Of a stretch of DNA of 64,000 bases, positions 17,685-29,370 are shown in pieces (the stretch's first letter is position 1; each line of letters starts with the position of its first letter). Both the position numbers and the translations under genes were made by a program. Below the pieces are notes generated by a model. The model was given only the letters and a program-made list of their open reading frames with translations. It did no database searches and was not told the DNA's origin. Where the stretch lies: NCBI GenBank assembly GCA_037577475.1, contig CM075188.1, positions 16,326,501-16,390,500 on the forward strand. Reading direction: 5' to 3'. Source of the stretch: Chaunax sp. Z400 (taxonomy: Eukaryota > Chordata > Actinopteri > Lophiiformes > Chaunacidae).

Positions 17685-17687
<3 letters not shown>

Positions 17688-17699
17688 AATGTGTCCCCT

Positions 17700-19110
17700 C
17701 AGGCAACATATCAAACCCTTCCATACTACCCCAGCCCTCAGCAACCCCCTCCTTGAGCCTCACTCCATCCTAACTGGGAACGACTCTATAAATGTTTTAA
17801 TGATAAGAGTCAGCGGAAGTGTCAATTATAAACAAAAAAACTCAGTTCTTGCAAAATCTAAGGGGCTTTGCAGTGTCTTTAAGGAAAAGAGGAAGAGAAA
17901 TAAATCTTTTTGCACCACATGAATCCAATTATACCAGGAATGTCCTGCTCTGCTCTGCCCAGAGTCGTTACTCATCAGCTACGGTCAGTGGACGAAGCCT
18001 TTGTGTTCATTTCCTGTGAATGAAGCTGTCCTCTGTTGACTTTGTGATGTGACGGAAGATCACAATGGTTATTCTATCAGGTTGCATATTTCAGATGATC
18101 CTCCCACATTTGTGTTTGTTAGGAGGACAAAAACATGGGAGGGAAGCGGTATCTTAAAAATGCCATTCGTCTGAGAGGCATGCAACGGCACATTCATGAA
18201 ATCGTTGGCAGTGTTGGAAGAAGTACACAGATCCTCTCCTTCAGTGAGAGGACAAGTGCAATAGTGTACAAATACTCCATTGCAAGAAAAAGTCCTTTAT
18301 TTAAAATCCTGCATCTACCACAAAATAAATATGAAAGAAAAAAACAGAAACAGTCTTTGCTTTTTTGCAAAATGTTGATTTTTAATTAACCGTTTAAGAA
18401 GTTTAGAGGGAGAATCTTTGGTGGTACAGACAACTGAAAAGTGATAAGAGGCCCTGAGGAAGCAAAAACAAGCTTTCTTGTTATCATTATGAGCTCTGCA
18501 GACAAATGGCGATAAAATAATTAAATGTGTATTTGCCAGTTTGAGCCTGAGTGTCAGTACAAGGTTAGCAAACACAGAATTGAGCTCATCAAAGGCCTGA
18601 ACGCTGAACAATCAACTCTCTGACTGTCAAACGAACTGTGTGCCTGCCAGCGCCATAAAGCTCCAGTCCTCCCCTCTCTTCTCCTCTCCTCTCCTCTCTC
18701 TGCTCTGTTCCCCTCAGCTCACATTTCTCTATTTCTTTGTCAAAGCCACAGATCTTCACTGCACAGACACTGAAAAGTAGAAGCGGTAGCATTAATCTGG
18801 TGGAGAGGGAGAGTCAAATGTTGCTGCAACAAGTCCACAAAAACAGGCTGCCTTTGTCGCGGCACCAGCTTGTGATTATAGATAGCATGCTGGCGTTCTT
18901 CAAGCAAAAGAGGCATGACTTATAACACAGAAGCATCTAGTCTGATGTTTTCCATGTGCGTTTATGTAAAAGCAGTGAATTTGGCAACATAATATTTGTA
19001 TAATAAGTACATTTATAGTAGATTTATTTATTTTTCATACCTTAAAGACGTATTCATTAAATTATTGCTTATATTTTAATTTCATGGTACATATGTTTTC
19101 CAGGCATTAA
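17700..19110. other. Gene-free stretch
   Basis: No supported exon. There is a CT-rich tract (CTCTCCTCTCC) near 18675-18710. The open frames at 18135 and 18315 are unsupported. Confidence 0.45.
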
Positions 19111-19381
19111 AAGCTGACAGTGCTGTGCAATGTTGCGAGCCCTCCCTGTCCTGCTCTCTCCTGCAGGAGACTGCAGGCAGGGATGGTCATTAGGTCCAAT
19201 AGCAGCCACCTGTGTAGCAGCCACCTACACACAGCGCTTATTGAAGACAGCCTAATCGTTCTCCCTCTCTCTCTCTCTCTCCTAGGCTCAAAATCTCCAG
19301 GTCTGCTTTGGTTCTTCTGTTCGACATGAACAACACTTCATTAACTGCTGACACCACTGATATGCTGATATTTGTATATTG

Positions 19382-19401
19382 TATATATATATATATATAT
19401 T
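19382..19401. repeat. (TA)n tract
   Basis: A short alternating TA run at the edge of the inverted-repeat spacer. Confidence 0.9.
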
Positions 19402-19525
19402 TGTTGTCTCCTAACCTCTCTACTAGGTTCGGCTTGTAAAGCCTCCCGATGAGGTCGCCCGGACGCTTGCCTATTTTCCTGGGGAAGTCCACCTTCTCAA
19501 TTCCATGGAGGACCGTAATGTAAAT

Positions 19526-19597
19526 CTTTATGGGGTATAGGAGTATGATTCTCGCTCTGGGTGCGAGAGGTCCCGGGTTCAAATCCCGGATGAGCCC
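19526..19597 (+). pseudogene. tRNA-Pro(TGG)-like pseudogene
   Basis: The 3' two thirds match tRNA-Pro(TGG): the anticodon stem CTCGC/GCGAG, a loop with TGG at anticodon positions, the T arm CCGGG-TTCAAAT-CCCGG and the 3' acceptor strand ATGAGCC. The B box GGTTCAAATCC is intact. The 5' side is decayed: its acceptor strand (CTTTATG) does not pair with the 3' strand, and the anticodon loop has C where U33 is expected. It is therefore probably a pseudogene or retro-copy. It lies in the spacer of the inverted repeat. Confidence 0.75.
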
Positions 19598-20620
19598 CCA
19601 CTCGTCACAACCCAGCTCATAGCAAGTGTAAAAGGAGGGGAACAGACACAGTTTGAATGCCAATTAAACGTGTTTGTTATAAAAGTAAATATAATATTAA
19701 CCAGTGACAAAAGAAAGGTATGAGATGTGGAGTATCAGTATATCAGTGATGTCAGCAGTGAATGAATGAGTGAAACGTGTGTGAATGTTGTCGATGTCAA
19801 ACAAAAGACGAGCCAAAGCAGATCTGGAGATGTTGAGCCTAGAAGAGAGAGAGACAGAGAGAGACACAGAGAAATCATCTCTATATGGAGCTCCACACAG
19901 GTGGCTGTACTTGAGCCTAGCGACCTCCCTGGCCGCGGTCTCCTGCAGGAGAGAGCAGGACAGGGAGGAGCTGTAACAGCAAGGACACACACTGTGAATT
20001 GGACACATTTGAGCACGCAGCCTATTCATAAATACTGTGGAGTGTATAGATACATTGGTACATTACGCTGATATAATACCACACAGAAACAGCATATTGT
20101 ACATACCACGTATCTGCAGTTTTAAAGATTGTTTTTATTGTCTACTTTCTAAAATAAACAAATCTGTTGAAATAGCTGAAAAACAAACTCTAAGTGTTTA
20201 TTGAAGGTTAGCAAGTTGGTACAAGGTCTCCATAGACCAGATCTAAGTTTGAAATTAAAGTGGAATTAAAAGACTAAGAGGCAAGAAGTAATGACTCAAA
20301 CATGTTTTGTTGAGATGCATGCAGTTTATGGTCTCAAGATGTTTAGGGAGTCTTAACATTTTACAAATGAACTTATTTTTGAAACACATGCTGATCTAGA
20401 TGAAAAGAACGTTGAAATGTCGAAAACTGTCGGAATCTTTTAAAACCTATTCATGATCTTAAATGATGGTCTTAGAAGCTGTTGCTCTCGTGCTGTATCT
20501 CAGTATCCCACAGAAAATGACATTTCAGACCCACAACACACCACAGTCCAGTCTGCGTATATGAGGGCACATTTTTTATCGTGCCTTTAGATCTTTCAGC
20601 CTACTGGCACTAGCCGACCT

Positions 20621-20621
<1 letters not shown>

Positions 20622-20702
<81 letters not shown>
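20622..20702. repeat. (CA)n microsatellite, about 40 units
   Basis: An uninterrupted CA run. Confidence 0.98.
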
Positions 20703-20703
<1 letters not shown>

Positions 20704-20768
20704 CCTCAACATCTCCTGCTCAGACAGCAGAGATGAGACTACCCCTACGTTCGCTCCAGTGGTTAGAC

Positions 20769-20794
20769 TGGCTGGCTGGCTGGCTGGCTGGCTG
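20769..20794. repeat. (CTGG)n short tandem repeat
   Basis: About six tetranucleotide CTGG units. Confidence 0.9.
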
Positions 20795-21640
20795 TCTCAC
20801 ACATTGTTTACTCCTCATTTGCTTACCCAGTGAGCGCTGAAACGTCAGAGCTGCTGCCAGCAGAGATGCCCACAGCCAGATAGAGAGAGAGGGAGAGAAA
20901 AAGAGACAGAGAAGCGGGACAACATTGTTCAGCAATAATTTATTCTTGAGACTTGGACAAGCCTTTAGTATCTTAGTATTCACGCCAACAACGCTCAATG
21001 ACATTAAAAGAGAGGCAGAGAAAGAGAGAGAATAATAGAGAGGAAGACTGATGTTTACTGGCAAAGACTTGCTACAAGGAATACTTAAGTAAGCATGAAA
21101 GTTGGGGTGTGAAGTCTCCTCACACACAGGTAACAAAATACTGGAACACACTCCATGTCTATCTGCAGCCACAAATAAAGTACCGACTCAACATCCCATG
21201 GTGGTTACAATCCTGCCAAATGATCTCTTCTTAATGTCTTGGCGGCAAAAGATGCTCTAAGATAAATAGAATTTTACTGAAAAGTTCAAATGTAGTTAAA
21301 CAATAAAGATTCAGGAGATTGTATTCCTCTTGAGTTAGAGTTTTGAATTCAGAATTAAAGGCAGTTTTTACACATCTGTCAGATCGGATCTGTTTCTGCT
21401 AAGAGGTACATATTGATCTGCTCCTCGGCTGCAGGAGGAACCTCCAGGACCCCTGGGGAATGTCGATTCTGGCCTCATCAAGCCGTCTTTGTCCAGAGCA
21501 GACGGAGGACCCAGCTGGGGGTCTCAGGCCAGCAGACATACACCAATATTTGGGTGGAGCGGCAGAGTGCAACGTCCCTGTCCGTTCCACCTCGCTGCCT
21601 CTTTTCTCATGGGTTAACAAGACGTTGTACTGCTCCACCC

Positions 21641-21646
<6 letters not shown>

Positions 21647-21691
<45 letters not shown>

Positions 21692-21703
21692 ACACACACA
21701 CAC
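21647..21703. repeat. (CA)n microsatellite with CG interruptions
   Basis: A CA run broken by CGCACACG. Confidence 0.95.
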
Positions 21704-22519
21704 GTTAAACAATAATTGATATGCATAAAAAAAACCAAACACACACACAACAAGCACAGAGGCCCTACATATCTTTCAATCCAGGATCCAGATTGTTATG
21801 GCGGTTCTTTCTTCTCCTCCCTCCCACCTTTTTTTCGGTGGCCTCTGAGGTTCTTTTGTCTCCAGCCGACTTTCAAATGTCTATGTATTCGCTGCGGTTT
21901 AATTGTGTTAGATCTGTTTGAAGTGGCTCGGTTTGCACATTTTGCATCACAATAGGAACCATTGACCAGTCTGCTCATCTCGCTGTCCAGTGCCAGGTCG
22001 CCTTTTCAGAGAGACGCGTCTCATCTTTTTATGCGTGTCTGCATTGTTTTAAAAAAATCCATAAATTAGCCTTTGATGAGTCCCTGTACCCGTACTGGCA
22101 CAAACATGTCCACATGCTCCACTGGACATTGCCTGTTACAGGCATGATGTCATGGCAGCAGAGGAGGATTTTTCTGTCTTGTTTACATCCAATTAATGAC
22201 ATCCTTTGAAGTTTTTTTTTTTCTTTTCGGTTGTCTCTGAAGAGTTTTAACAATGCTGTTGCATTATGTCACTCAAGTGTTTGTTTTAGGGCATCCCCTA
22301 AAGAGTTTATGTAATGTGTTTATAGGCAGATCAGTTGGTGCAAATGGAGCACAGGGCCTTTTTAGTACACCCATCTTTACAAATTTAGGGCGTGATGTTA
22401 CAGCAATCAAATGTGACATCCAAAAAATTCAGAGCACAACTTGAAACAACTTGCAAAACATTCAGTAGGCTGTTTCCCTTGTGTGTCTCTGCAGCATTTC
22501 ATTTCACTCTCGAGTGTCT

Positions 22520-22520
<1 letters not shown>

Positions 22521-22560
<40 letters not shown>
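22521..22560. repeat. (AC)n microsatellite
   Basis: Twenty AC units. Confidence 0.95.
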
Positions 22561-22564
<4 letters not shown>

Positions 22565-24999
22565 ATATATAGAGTAGTTCATACATCCATCTTACTCAAG
22601 CATTCTCTGGGTCTCAACCCAGGAGAGCAGCAAGAGGAAATGAAGGTGAGTGGTGAGGGAGAACAACATAGTGAAGAAGAAAGTTAGTGTGACATTCTGC
22701 AAATGTTGAACTTAAATGTTTTAATCCTGCCCAAAGACCAATTAACAAGATTCCCCACACTCCCACTGAAAAGAAAGAGCAGAGAACCGTCTTTAACTCA
22801 AGATCCATTCACAGGGTTTTCAGAGAGCTTTCAAGTAAATCACTGGTATGTTAAAGGACGTCATCTAGTTTAGACCACCGTGAGACAGGTTAGTTTTACC
22901 ATATTGATGATCTGTTGTTGCCATGGTAATCTTGGCTTACAGGTGAGCAATTTTCATCAGAGAGAGATTGCTGGAAACTTTTGAGGAACTTAAAAGATTT
23001 TGTTCTGTGTTCCAATTCCATGAACAGTCTAAACTTAACAGCTAACTCACCTTCACTTAATGTGTCTGGCACTCACATAAGAGGTAAATGAAGGGTGTGG
23101 AGTGTTGGGCAAAATTGTCTGAAGAGGATTCTGAAGAAAATTTTAATGAACGGACAAAAAAAACCCCAAACATGAACGAGTTAAAGTAATAGACATTACA
23201 TTTTCACTACAATACCGGAGGCAAATAAAACCGTATCACAAGGAGTAAAACGGAATGACTTGAAGTAAAATTCACTGTTTATAATCAGAGGAAACTAAAA
23301 AAGACACTCAACCTGATTAGCGTTGATTTTAGCAAGTTGAAATTCTCCATAAGCATAGACCATACCCTGTTAGGCATGGGCAGACAAACAGGGCAACCCT
23401 ATTTGCCCCCTTTGGCAGTGGCAAAAAAAGCTCTATCTCGTAATGTTAAAGACAGTGAAACAAAAACATTGCCTCGGCAGAGGGAATAAATTATATGGAT
23501 AAATGACTTAATAATAAATCTTAATACTAGTATATTATTTTTACATGAGCATGATTTTAAAAAGTAAGGTCATACCATAAGTTATTTTTATATGATTTAA
23601 ATCTGTTTTCTCTATTTGTACGTTTATTTTCTCCCTGTGGTGTTTAAAGCATCAGGACAGATTCTCTAACAACCAAGACAGCAGTTTGCTTTGAAATAAA
23701 CAGAGGAGACTTAGATTATACCACAAGCCACTGAAATCCGGAGACACTAACACACAAACAACTTCAAATGTCGAGTCTGCAGACATTCAGAGTCACCTCC
23801 CTCTACACGAGTGTGGGTACATTCCTCTCCGCTTATCCTCCCTGCCAATCTGCACAAATGTGCCAGCCAGACTCCTTCCCACCCAATGCCCAGTCTGGAC
23901 CGCACTGTTTTCTCACGTACACCTCGCACGCTGCAGAATGAGAGGTATGGGAGGGCATCACCTGACTAAGGCTGAGCAGCATTAGCACATTCTTCAGGGT
24001 CTGAGGGTTTATTATTTCTGCACATAGCTGGCATACAAGTGCCAGAACAGCACTTCACATACCACATAACAGAATGTGTGATATCACTATGATGAGGTAA
24101 GACAAGAGCATGGACCGTTCATCCCACTGCATGTGAAGTGTTCACACAGACAGGAGGAAGGAGAAGGGTGTTCCTGGTGAATACCTAAGCCACTCCTAAC
24201 CTGCGTTTGGAAACTATTCCAGGCATGTTTAGAGTACCTGTGTGATTATATGGCGGCCCACGCTGTTTTAATGATACAGCTTCCGAATTCCACCCATTCC
24301 CTGGAAAACAGGAAAAAGATCTCGATATGTTTTTAACAAGATATTTATTGGCGAGTTAGAAACTGCAGAACATGAAGTAACAGATGGTGGATCAGTAAAA
24401 GGTTGATATATCAGTCTAGCTCATATATCCTTTAGTATATTGGAGAATCTGCTGACTTGCACACAGAGCGAATAAAGAGAAACAACTTGACAATTTGCTA
24501 CAACAAGGCTTTGATTATTCACACTACCTAAGCTTCATTAAGACAATTATAAAAACATTAAGACCATAAAGAGATTTCTTTGTTCAAATTGTGCAAATCA
24601 AAGACTTCTACAAATTAAATACAAAGCAAATATACAAACTATACATACAACAGACTTCTGTTAAAGATCCTGAAATATGAAAAAAAAAAATTATAGCTAC
24701 AAAGTATTTGTTAACTACTTTGGACACATTTAGCTTTTGTTATTCAAAACGACACTAATGTTAGCTATTAATGTTCTGCAACATTTATGTTTCAAATATG
24801 CTATTAAGTATAATCAAACATTTTCACTTGGCAAATGATGTAACTGTAATATCCCCCCAAAAACGGAGATATGAAAACTTGTCTGACACGAAAGAATACA
24901 TTCACAAAAAAAAAAAAAAATCAGAGCAAAGAAGACAAAGCAAACATGTTACTCTTCCTTGTACAGAGAGGTTAAACTACTCATTACCCTGAGACACAA

Positions 25000-27340
25000 A
25001 ATATGACAAAAATCATAGTTTGAAATAACACCTTAGAACAGAAAAGTATCTTCTGGGCCACATTCTCTCTTGCGAGCATGTAGGGAGGAGGAGGACGTTG
25101 CAAATTTAGCTCACCAAAATTGAGGGAAGCCCAAGTCCAAAGTCCAAAAATAGAGGCAGGAAGATTGTTTCTGTGCACAAAATCATACACTTCCTCGAAT
25201 GTCGTCTCTCCATCCCCATATTCCTGGCACAGCAAAGGTCTAATTCAGTCTATCAGCAGTCTAAATAAATGACACCCGAACAAACAACCAATGTCAAAAG
25301 GGGGCAAACCAGAAGAAAGGGTGAGCCGACTTTCTTTTTCAGTTGACTGTAAAACTAGAGAGACACTAACCTGTCCTTTAAGAGTCTGTTAAGAGGTAAT
25401 CTACTGATAACATGAAACACACATTTGATGATGGAGTAAGTCAGCTGAGCAGTGCAGGCCTGATACAATCACAGCAGCAGATTAGCCCGAGTAGATGGAA
25501 AGAGAAAATATGTTCAGAGCACACATCTAGGCTATCAGCCTGTTTCCTGGATGTACTTTGCATGTTATATAGAGATGATTGTGAAGTCCAAGCAGTGTGC
25601 ATGGCAACGAGTCCAACTCAGGCTAGCGGCTTACATGGGAAAGTTACACAAGATGTATGAGTAAACAAATAAGATGGAAAGAGACGGCAAACTCTTGGTC
25701 TCTGGGCTGTTTCCAGGACCCCGGCCTTCACTTCTCTGCAGCTGAGGATAATCTCAATCAGACTGGATGGAGCCACAGCAGGAACACACAAACTCTTTCC
25801 TTTTCTCCTCCTCCATGCAGCCAGCAAAGGGGGGACACATGCCTGCATACCAGACACCATGGCTGATCTGGGGGAAAAGACAGAGGAAGATTAATGTTTA
25901 AGTCCTGTGAACTCTGCTGTATGAGGACTTACCACATGACAAGAGAGGCATGCTGGAAATTCTCAGGAAGCAGGGAGTAATGCAGGGACTTAGGTCCTTA
26001 GCGCTGCCCATCAGCTCATCACCTTATCAGGCCGCACACATAGCATTAATAATGCCTCATGAAGGAATGTTATTTAACAAAAACCCCTGGCATGTGGGAT
26101 TAAGCTGCTCAAGTCATTTATGTCACAAGTTAATAAATATCCGAGGCTGGCAGTGGAGAGAAACCCATGCTGGATATATTTTACACTGTAAGAGGCTTTC
26201 GTTTGGTTCAAACTCTGTGTGTGTTAAGCACCATTTTTACTGCAAACACTGTCAAACTGTCATCTTTACATTTTGCTGCAAGCTCAGATGATTCAGTATC
26301 TAATTTTCCTCCCGTGCTGTTATTATGAACCGACGTTCCACTGGATATCTGGGGGGGTTGGGAAGAAACTCAAACATGATGTTCCAAGTCTGATTTGCAT
26401 ATTTTTGATGACGGCACGGGTCTGCTTGAGCAGATGAAAGATGTGTGTGTGCTTTCTGCTGGAGAAGGAGTTGACAGTTACAGGCTGACTTTGCTGGGGG
26501 CTTGTTTGGATAACCTAATGAGTTTTCATTTCCAAGGCTGACAAAGCCGGCTGATGCTACAGAAGCCTCCATTACACATCTGTTAGTGTTGCGAGTACAT
26601 CACCCGAAGCATAACAGTAACAAAATGTAAGAGCCAATGTGGGTGATTTTATATTATACAGCTCCAATCCAACAAATCTAACGGACATCACTATTCCAGC
26701 AAAAACAAAGAACAGTTCTAAAATGTTGAGCGTCTTCTTCCTCCTAAACAACATGTTTAGCTCTAATTTTGACATTGCATGGGTCTAACAGGAGGCAGCT
26801 GTTTGCTGTCCTTCCTCTCCTCTGGGTTCATTGGTGGGTCGAACACCAAAGGTGCAAATCACCATCTACGGACTCGGATTGTGTAGATGCAGCGTTTTGT
26901 TAGGTCAATAAATGTAATCTGGCTTTGTATTATTGGCTTGATTTATTATCGAGTCCATAATCAATCAAGGGGTTTTGTGCCAGGCTAGAACTTGTACTTC
27001 AGTGGAGACATTTCGAAACAAAATGTTAGAAGTATAACATTAATACGACAAACGTTCTCAACGTCGGCTGCACACGATTTAAAACAGGACCTAATTGATC
27101 ACAGAATAAGTAAACAAGATGACAGCTCTGGTGGGACATTCACTGCCAGCTTTCAGAGCTGGACTTTGTGCTGCAGGCACATTTCTGTTGGTTCTAAAAA
27201 GAAGAAGCACTCAGCTTGATACCGAAGCCTGAAACAAACCCGTGACACATAAATTTGCTGCAACACGAAGTCAAATCACCTTTCCAAAGTAGTAGCAGCA
27301 CAAGCAAATACAGGCCTGAGGGAAGTTTCCATTACTGCAC

Positions 27341-27413
<73 letters not shown>

Positions 27414-28870
27414 GTCACTGTTTGCGCATCTTGAGTTCTGCTGCTGGTCTAAACTCTCTCAAGGGCAGATGATGAAAAACATGCCTCTGAATCTTTCATA
27501 CTCTGCTGCTCTGCTCCAATTATGACGGTATCCCTGTTTCATAAGGACTGCAGCTTCTTACCTATAGTCTCTAATGACATTCTGTTTGTTTGTTAGCCAG
27601 ATGAAGTGGTATGATTGGGCATATGGGGTCAGGCGGGGGGATGTGCCACCGCATTTGGCACTCTTGTCTTGTAGCCAGATGACTGCACACCTTCACCTGC
27701 ATGGTGCACAAATCAGCGAGTGTACCATGTTTGAATGTCCACAGATTGCTAACACTAGTGGCCAGTTTACTGCCACTAAGGCAGCGGCGGTGATCCCATG
27801 ATGTGACATGATGTCACCTTAGCAGCAAATGGAATAATGTCAGCGAAGCAAATTGAAAAGTGGCACAGAAAGGTAACAGAATATGTGGCAAGGTTTCTTG
27901 AATGCGGGATACCACCAGGTGGTTGGGTTAATAACTGTAACCCAGAAAGTACCCCATTGCCCCATGTGCCTCTTTGGTCTGCAGTAACCACAGAATGCTG
28001 CTGTGAAGGATGACGACAGTCCTTGTGTCCTTCAGCAGACCAAACAGTTGGGCTGGAACTATAAGTGACCTGATCTGACAGTCGGAGGTTTAACCTGTCT
28101 CAGTCTGTAAGGTTTTATATTAATATATAAATGTGGAATAACACCAGATTTCACACATGAACAGCATCCACATCAAGACATTCATCTCCATTTTTATTAC
28201 TATATTTCACCTTGGACTCCATCTGCGCCTTCAAGAGGCCCAATTACCCATGATGCACCAAACCAAGGCTGAGTCGTCCTTCTCTTTATGTGTCCCTTGT
28301 GTCTAATGAGGCCTGTGTTGTTTACTAATGACCGCCAAGAATTTCACTGTATTGACCTGAGCATCACTTCATTTACATGTGTCTGCATTGTTTTCGGGCA
28401 CAAAAGGACTCTGGGGTGAACTCAGAGAGTGTCTTAGTGCAGCTGCAAAGTAAATTAAGGCGCGTCTTGATGAATCCTAGCAGACACTCTAGTTTAGGAC
28501 TAGAACAAAGAGTGTCTCTCTCGCGCCACTTCAGAGGCTAAAATATTACGTAATTCAAATTAATTACCAGGAAGTCCCGTTCCAGCTGGTTTTCTGAGGA
28601 GGCCTCTGTAACTGTATGACAGCTCGTCCCTTTTTAAAGGTGTAATCAAATTAGTCTGGGTAATTACTCGTTCACTTTAAATATCTTTTGCCTTTTTCCT
28701 TATTGTTACTCACAGCATAGAGAAAAAAAACCCTATAAAAACTCCATTAGGTTTATGCAAATTTAAGAGGTAGTGCTGAGGGCTGTAATGTGGCCAATTG
28801 ATTACTCAAGGGACTTAAGACAAAGTGTGTGTGCACGTGCTAACTAACTGTGTATGCATGTGTGTGTGTC
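25000..28870. other. Gene-free stretch
   Basis: No exon with splice support and no recognisable product on either strand. One microsatellite at 27347-27409 is listed separately. Confidence 0.45.
27347..27409. repeat. (TG)n microsatellite, about 31 units
   Basis: An uninterrupted TG run. Confidence 0.97.
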
Positions 28871-28875
28871 TGGAA

Positions 28876-28889
28876 GGGGGGGGGGGGGG
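28876..28889. repeat. G14 homopolymer
   Basis: An uninterrupted run of 14 G, directly after a short TG-rich stretch. Confidence 0.95.
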
Positions 28890-29034
28890 TGTAAACAGAT
28901 GCCACAATAAAAGCCTCATTCGGTTGTGTTCCTGGTGGCCCTCATAGCGAAGCATTAATAAAACATTAGTATTGAGTGACTCGGGCCTCTGCACTCCTCC
29001 TCCATGATCCCACTGTGACCTTTCCATTTTACAG

Positions 29035-29096
29035 CAGCTGTCTGGGGATGCAGAGAGCCTGCCAAGGACTCCCTCTGCGGTCCCCGACCTCTCCAG
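29035..29096 (+). other. Isolated exon-like segment (weak)
   Basis: A pyrimidine-rich acceptor (TTCCATTTTACAG) precedes 62 bases that are open in one frame, reading QLSGDAESLPRTPSAVPDLS. They are followed by a GTGTAC donor. No partner exon is found, so it may be chance or a lone exon of an unseen + strand gene. Confidence 0.15.
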
Positions 29097-29209
29097 GTGT
29101 ACCCTGTCACACAAAGCCGTGCCCACCTCACGAGGGCTTCGGTTGAAGCCGTTAAAAAAAGAATGCTGCTTAAGTCTATGATTTTTTTTTATTTTTTTTT
29201 TAGAGTGGA

Positions 29210-29230
29210 GGGGGGGGGGGGGGGGGGGGG
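29210..29230. repeat. G21 homopolymer after a T-rich tract
   Basis: Twenty-one consecutive G, preceded by T-rich sequence (29182-29201) and followed by purine-rich GAGGAGGGAGGAG. The proline-rich minus-strand open frame here comes from this composition. Confidence 0.95.
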
Positions 29231-29323
29231 ATGAGGAGGGAGGAGTGGGGAAGAGAGGAGGAAAACAAGGGCTCAAGCTTAAGTAACAGTCATCTCTCTG
29301 GGGTTGTCACAGTTATAGTTTAA

Positions 29324-29324
<1 letters not shown>

Positions 29325-29369
<45 letters not shown>
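29325..29369. repeat. (GA)n microsatellite
   Basis: About 22 GA units, a homopurine tract. Confidence 0.97.

Positions 29370-29370
<1 letters not shown>

Larger units (their letters stand above)
19115..19993. repeat. Large inverted repeat: arms about 265 and 290 bp, spacer about 320 bp
   Basis: The left arm (about 19115-19380) matches the reverse complement of the right arm (about 19700-19993). Shared landmarks in the same order are CCCTGTCCTGCTCTCTCC, TGCAGGAGAC, AGCCACCTGTGT, a CT-rich run, TAGGCTCAA, ATCTCCAG, TCTGCTTTGG and CACTGATAT. The arms have diverged: the left arm carries a small internal duplication of GCAGCCACCT. The spacer holds a (TA)n run and the tRNA-Pro-like pseudogene. Within the arms, CTCCTGCAG and CTCTTCTAG look like splice acceptors and the right arm is open in one minus-strand frame. 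The unit could therefore derive from an inverted duplication of an exon-bearing or mobile-element segment. Family unknown. Confidence 0.8.
20000..24999. other. Gene-free stretch rich in microsatellites
   Basis: No supported exon. The 150-residue open frame at 20720-21172 (-) includes translated GGCT repeats and does not resemble a protein. Around 23385-23425 the text GCCCCCTTTGGCAGTGGCAAAAAAAG resembles the end of the repeat also seen near 31540. Confidence 0.45.

Noticed and set aside
20720..21172. 150-residue minus-strand open frame
   Set aside because: It includes translated GGCT repeats (PASQPASQS) and low-complexity Leu/Ser sequence; no family resemblance or splice context.
28815..29276. 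153-residue minus-strand open frame with a proline run
   Set aside because: The proline run is the G21 tract read backwards; the rest is unremarkable.
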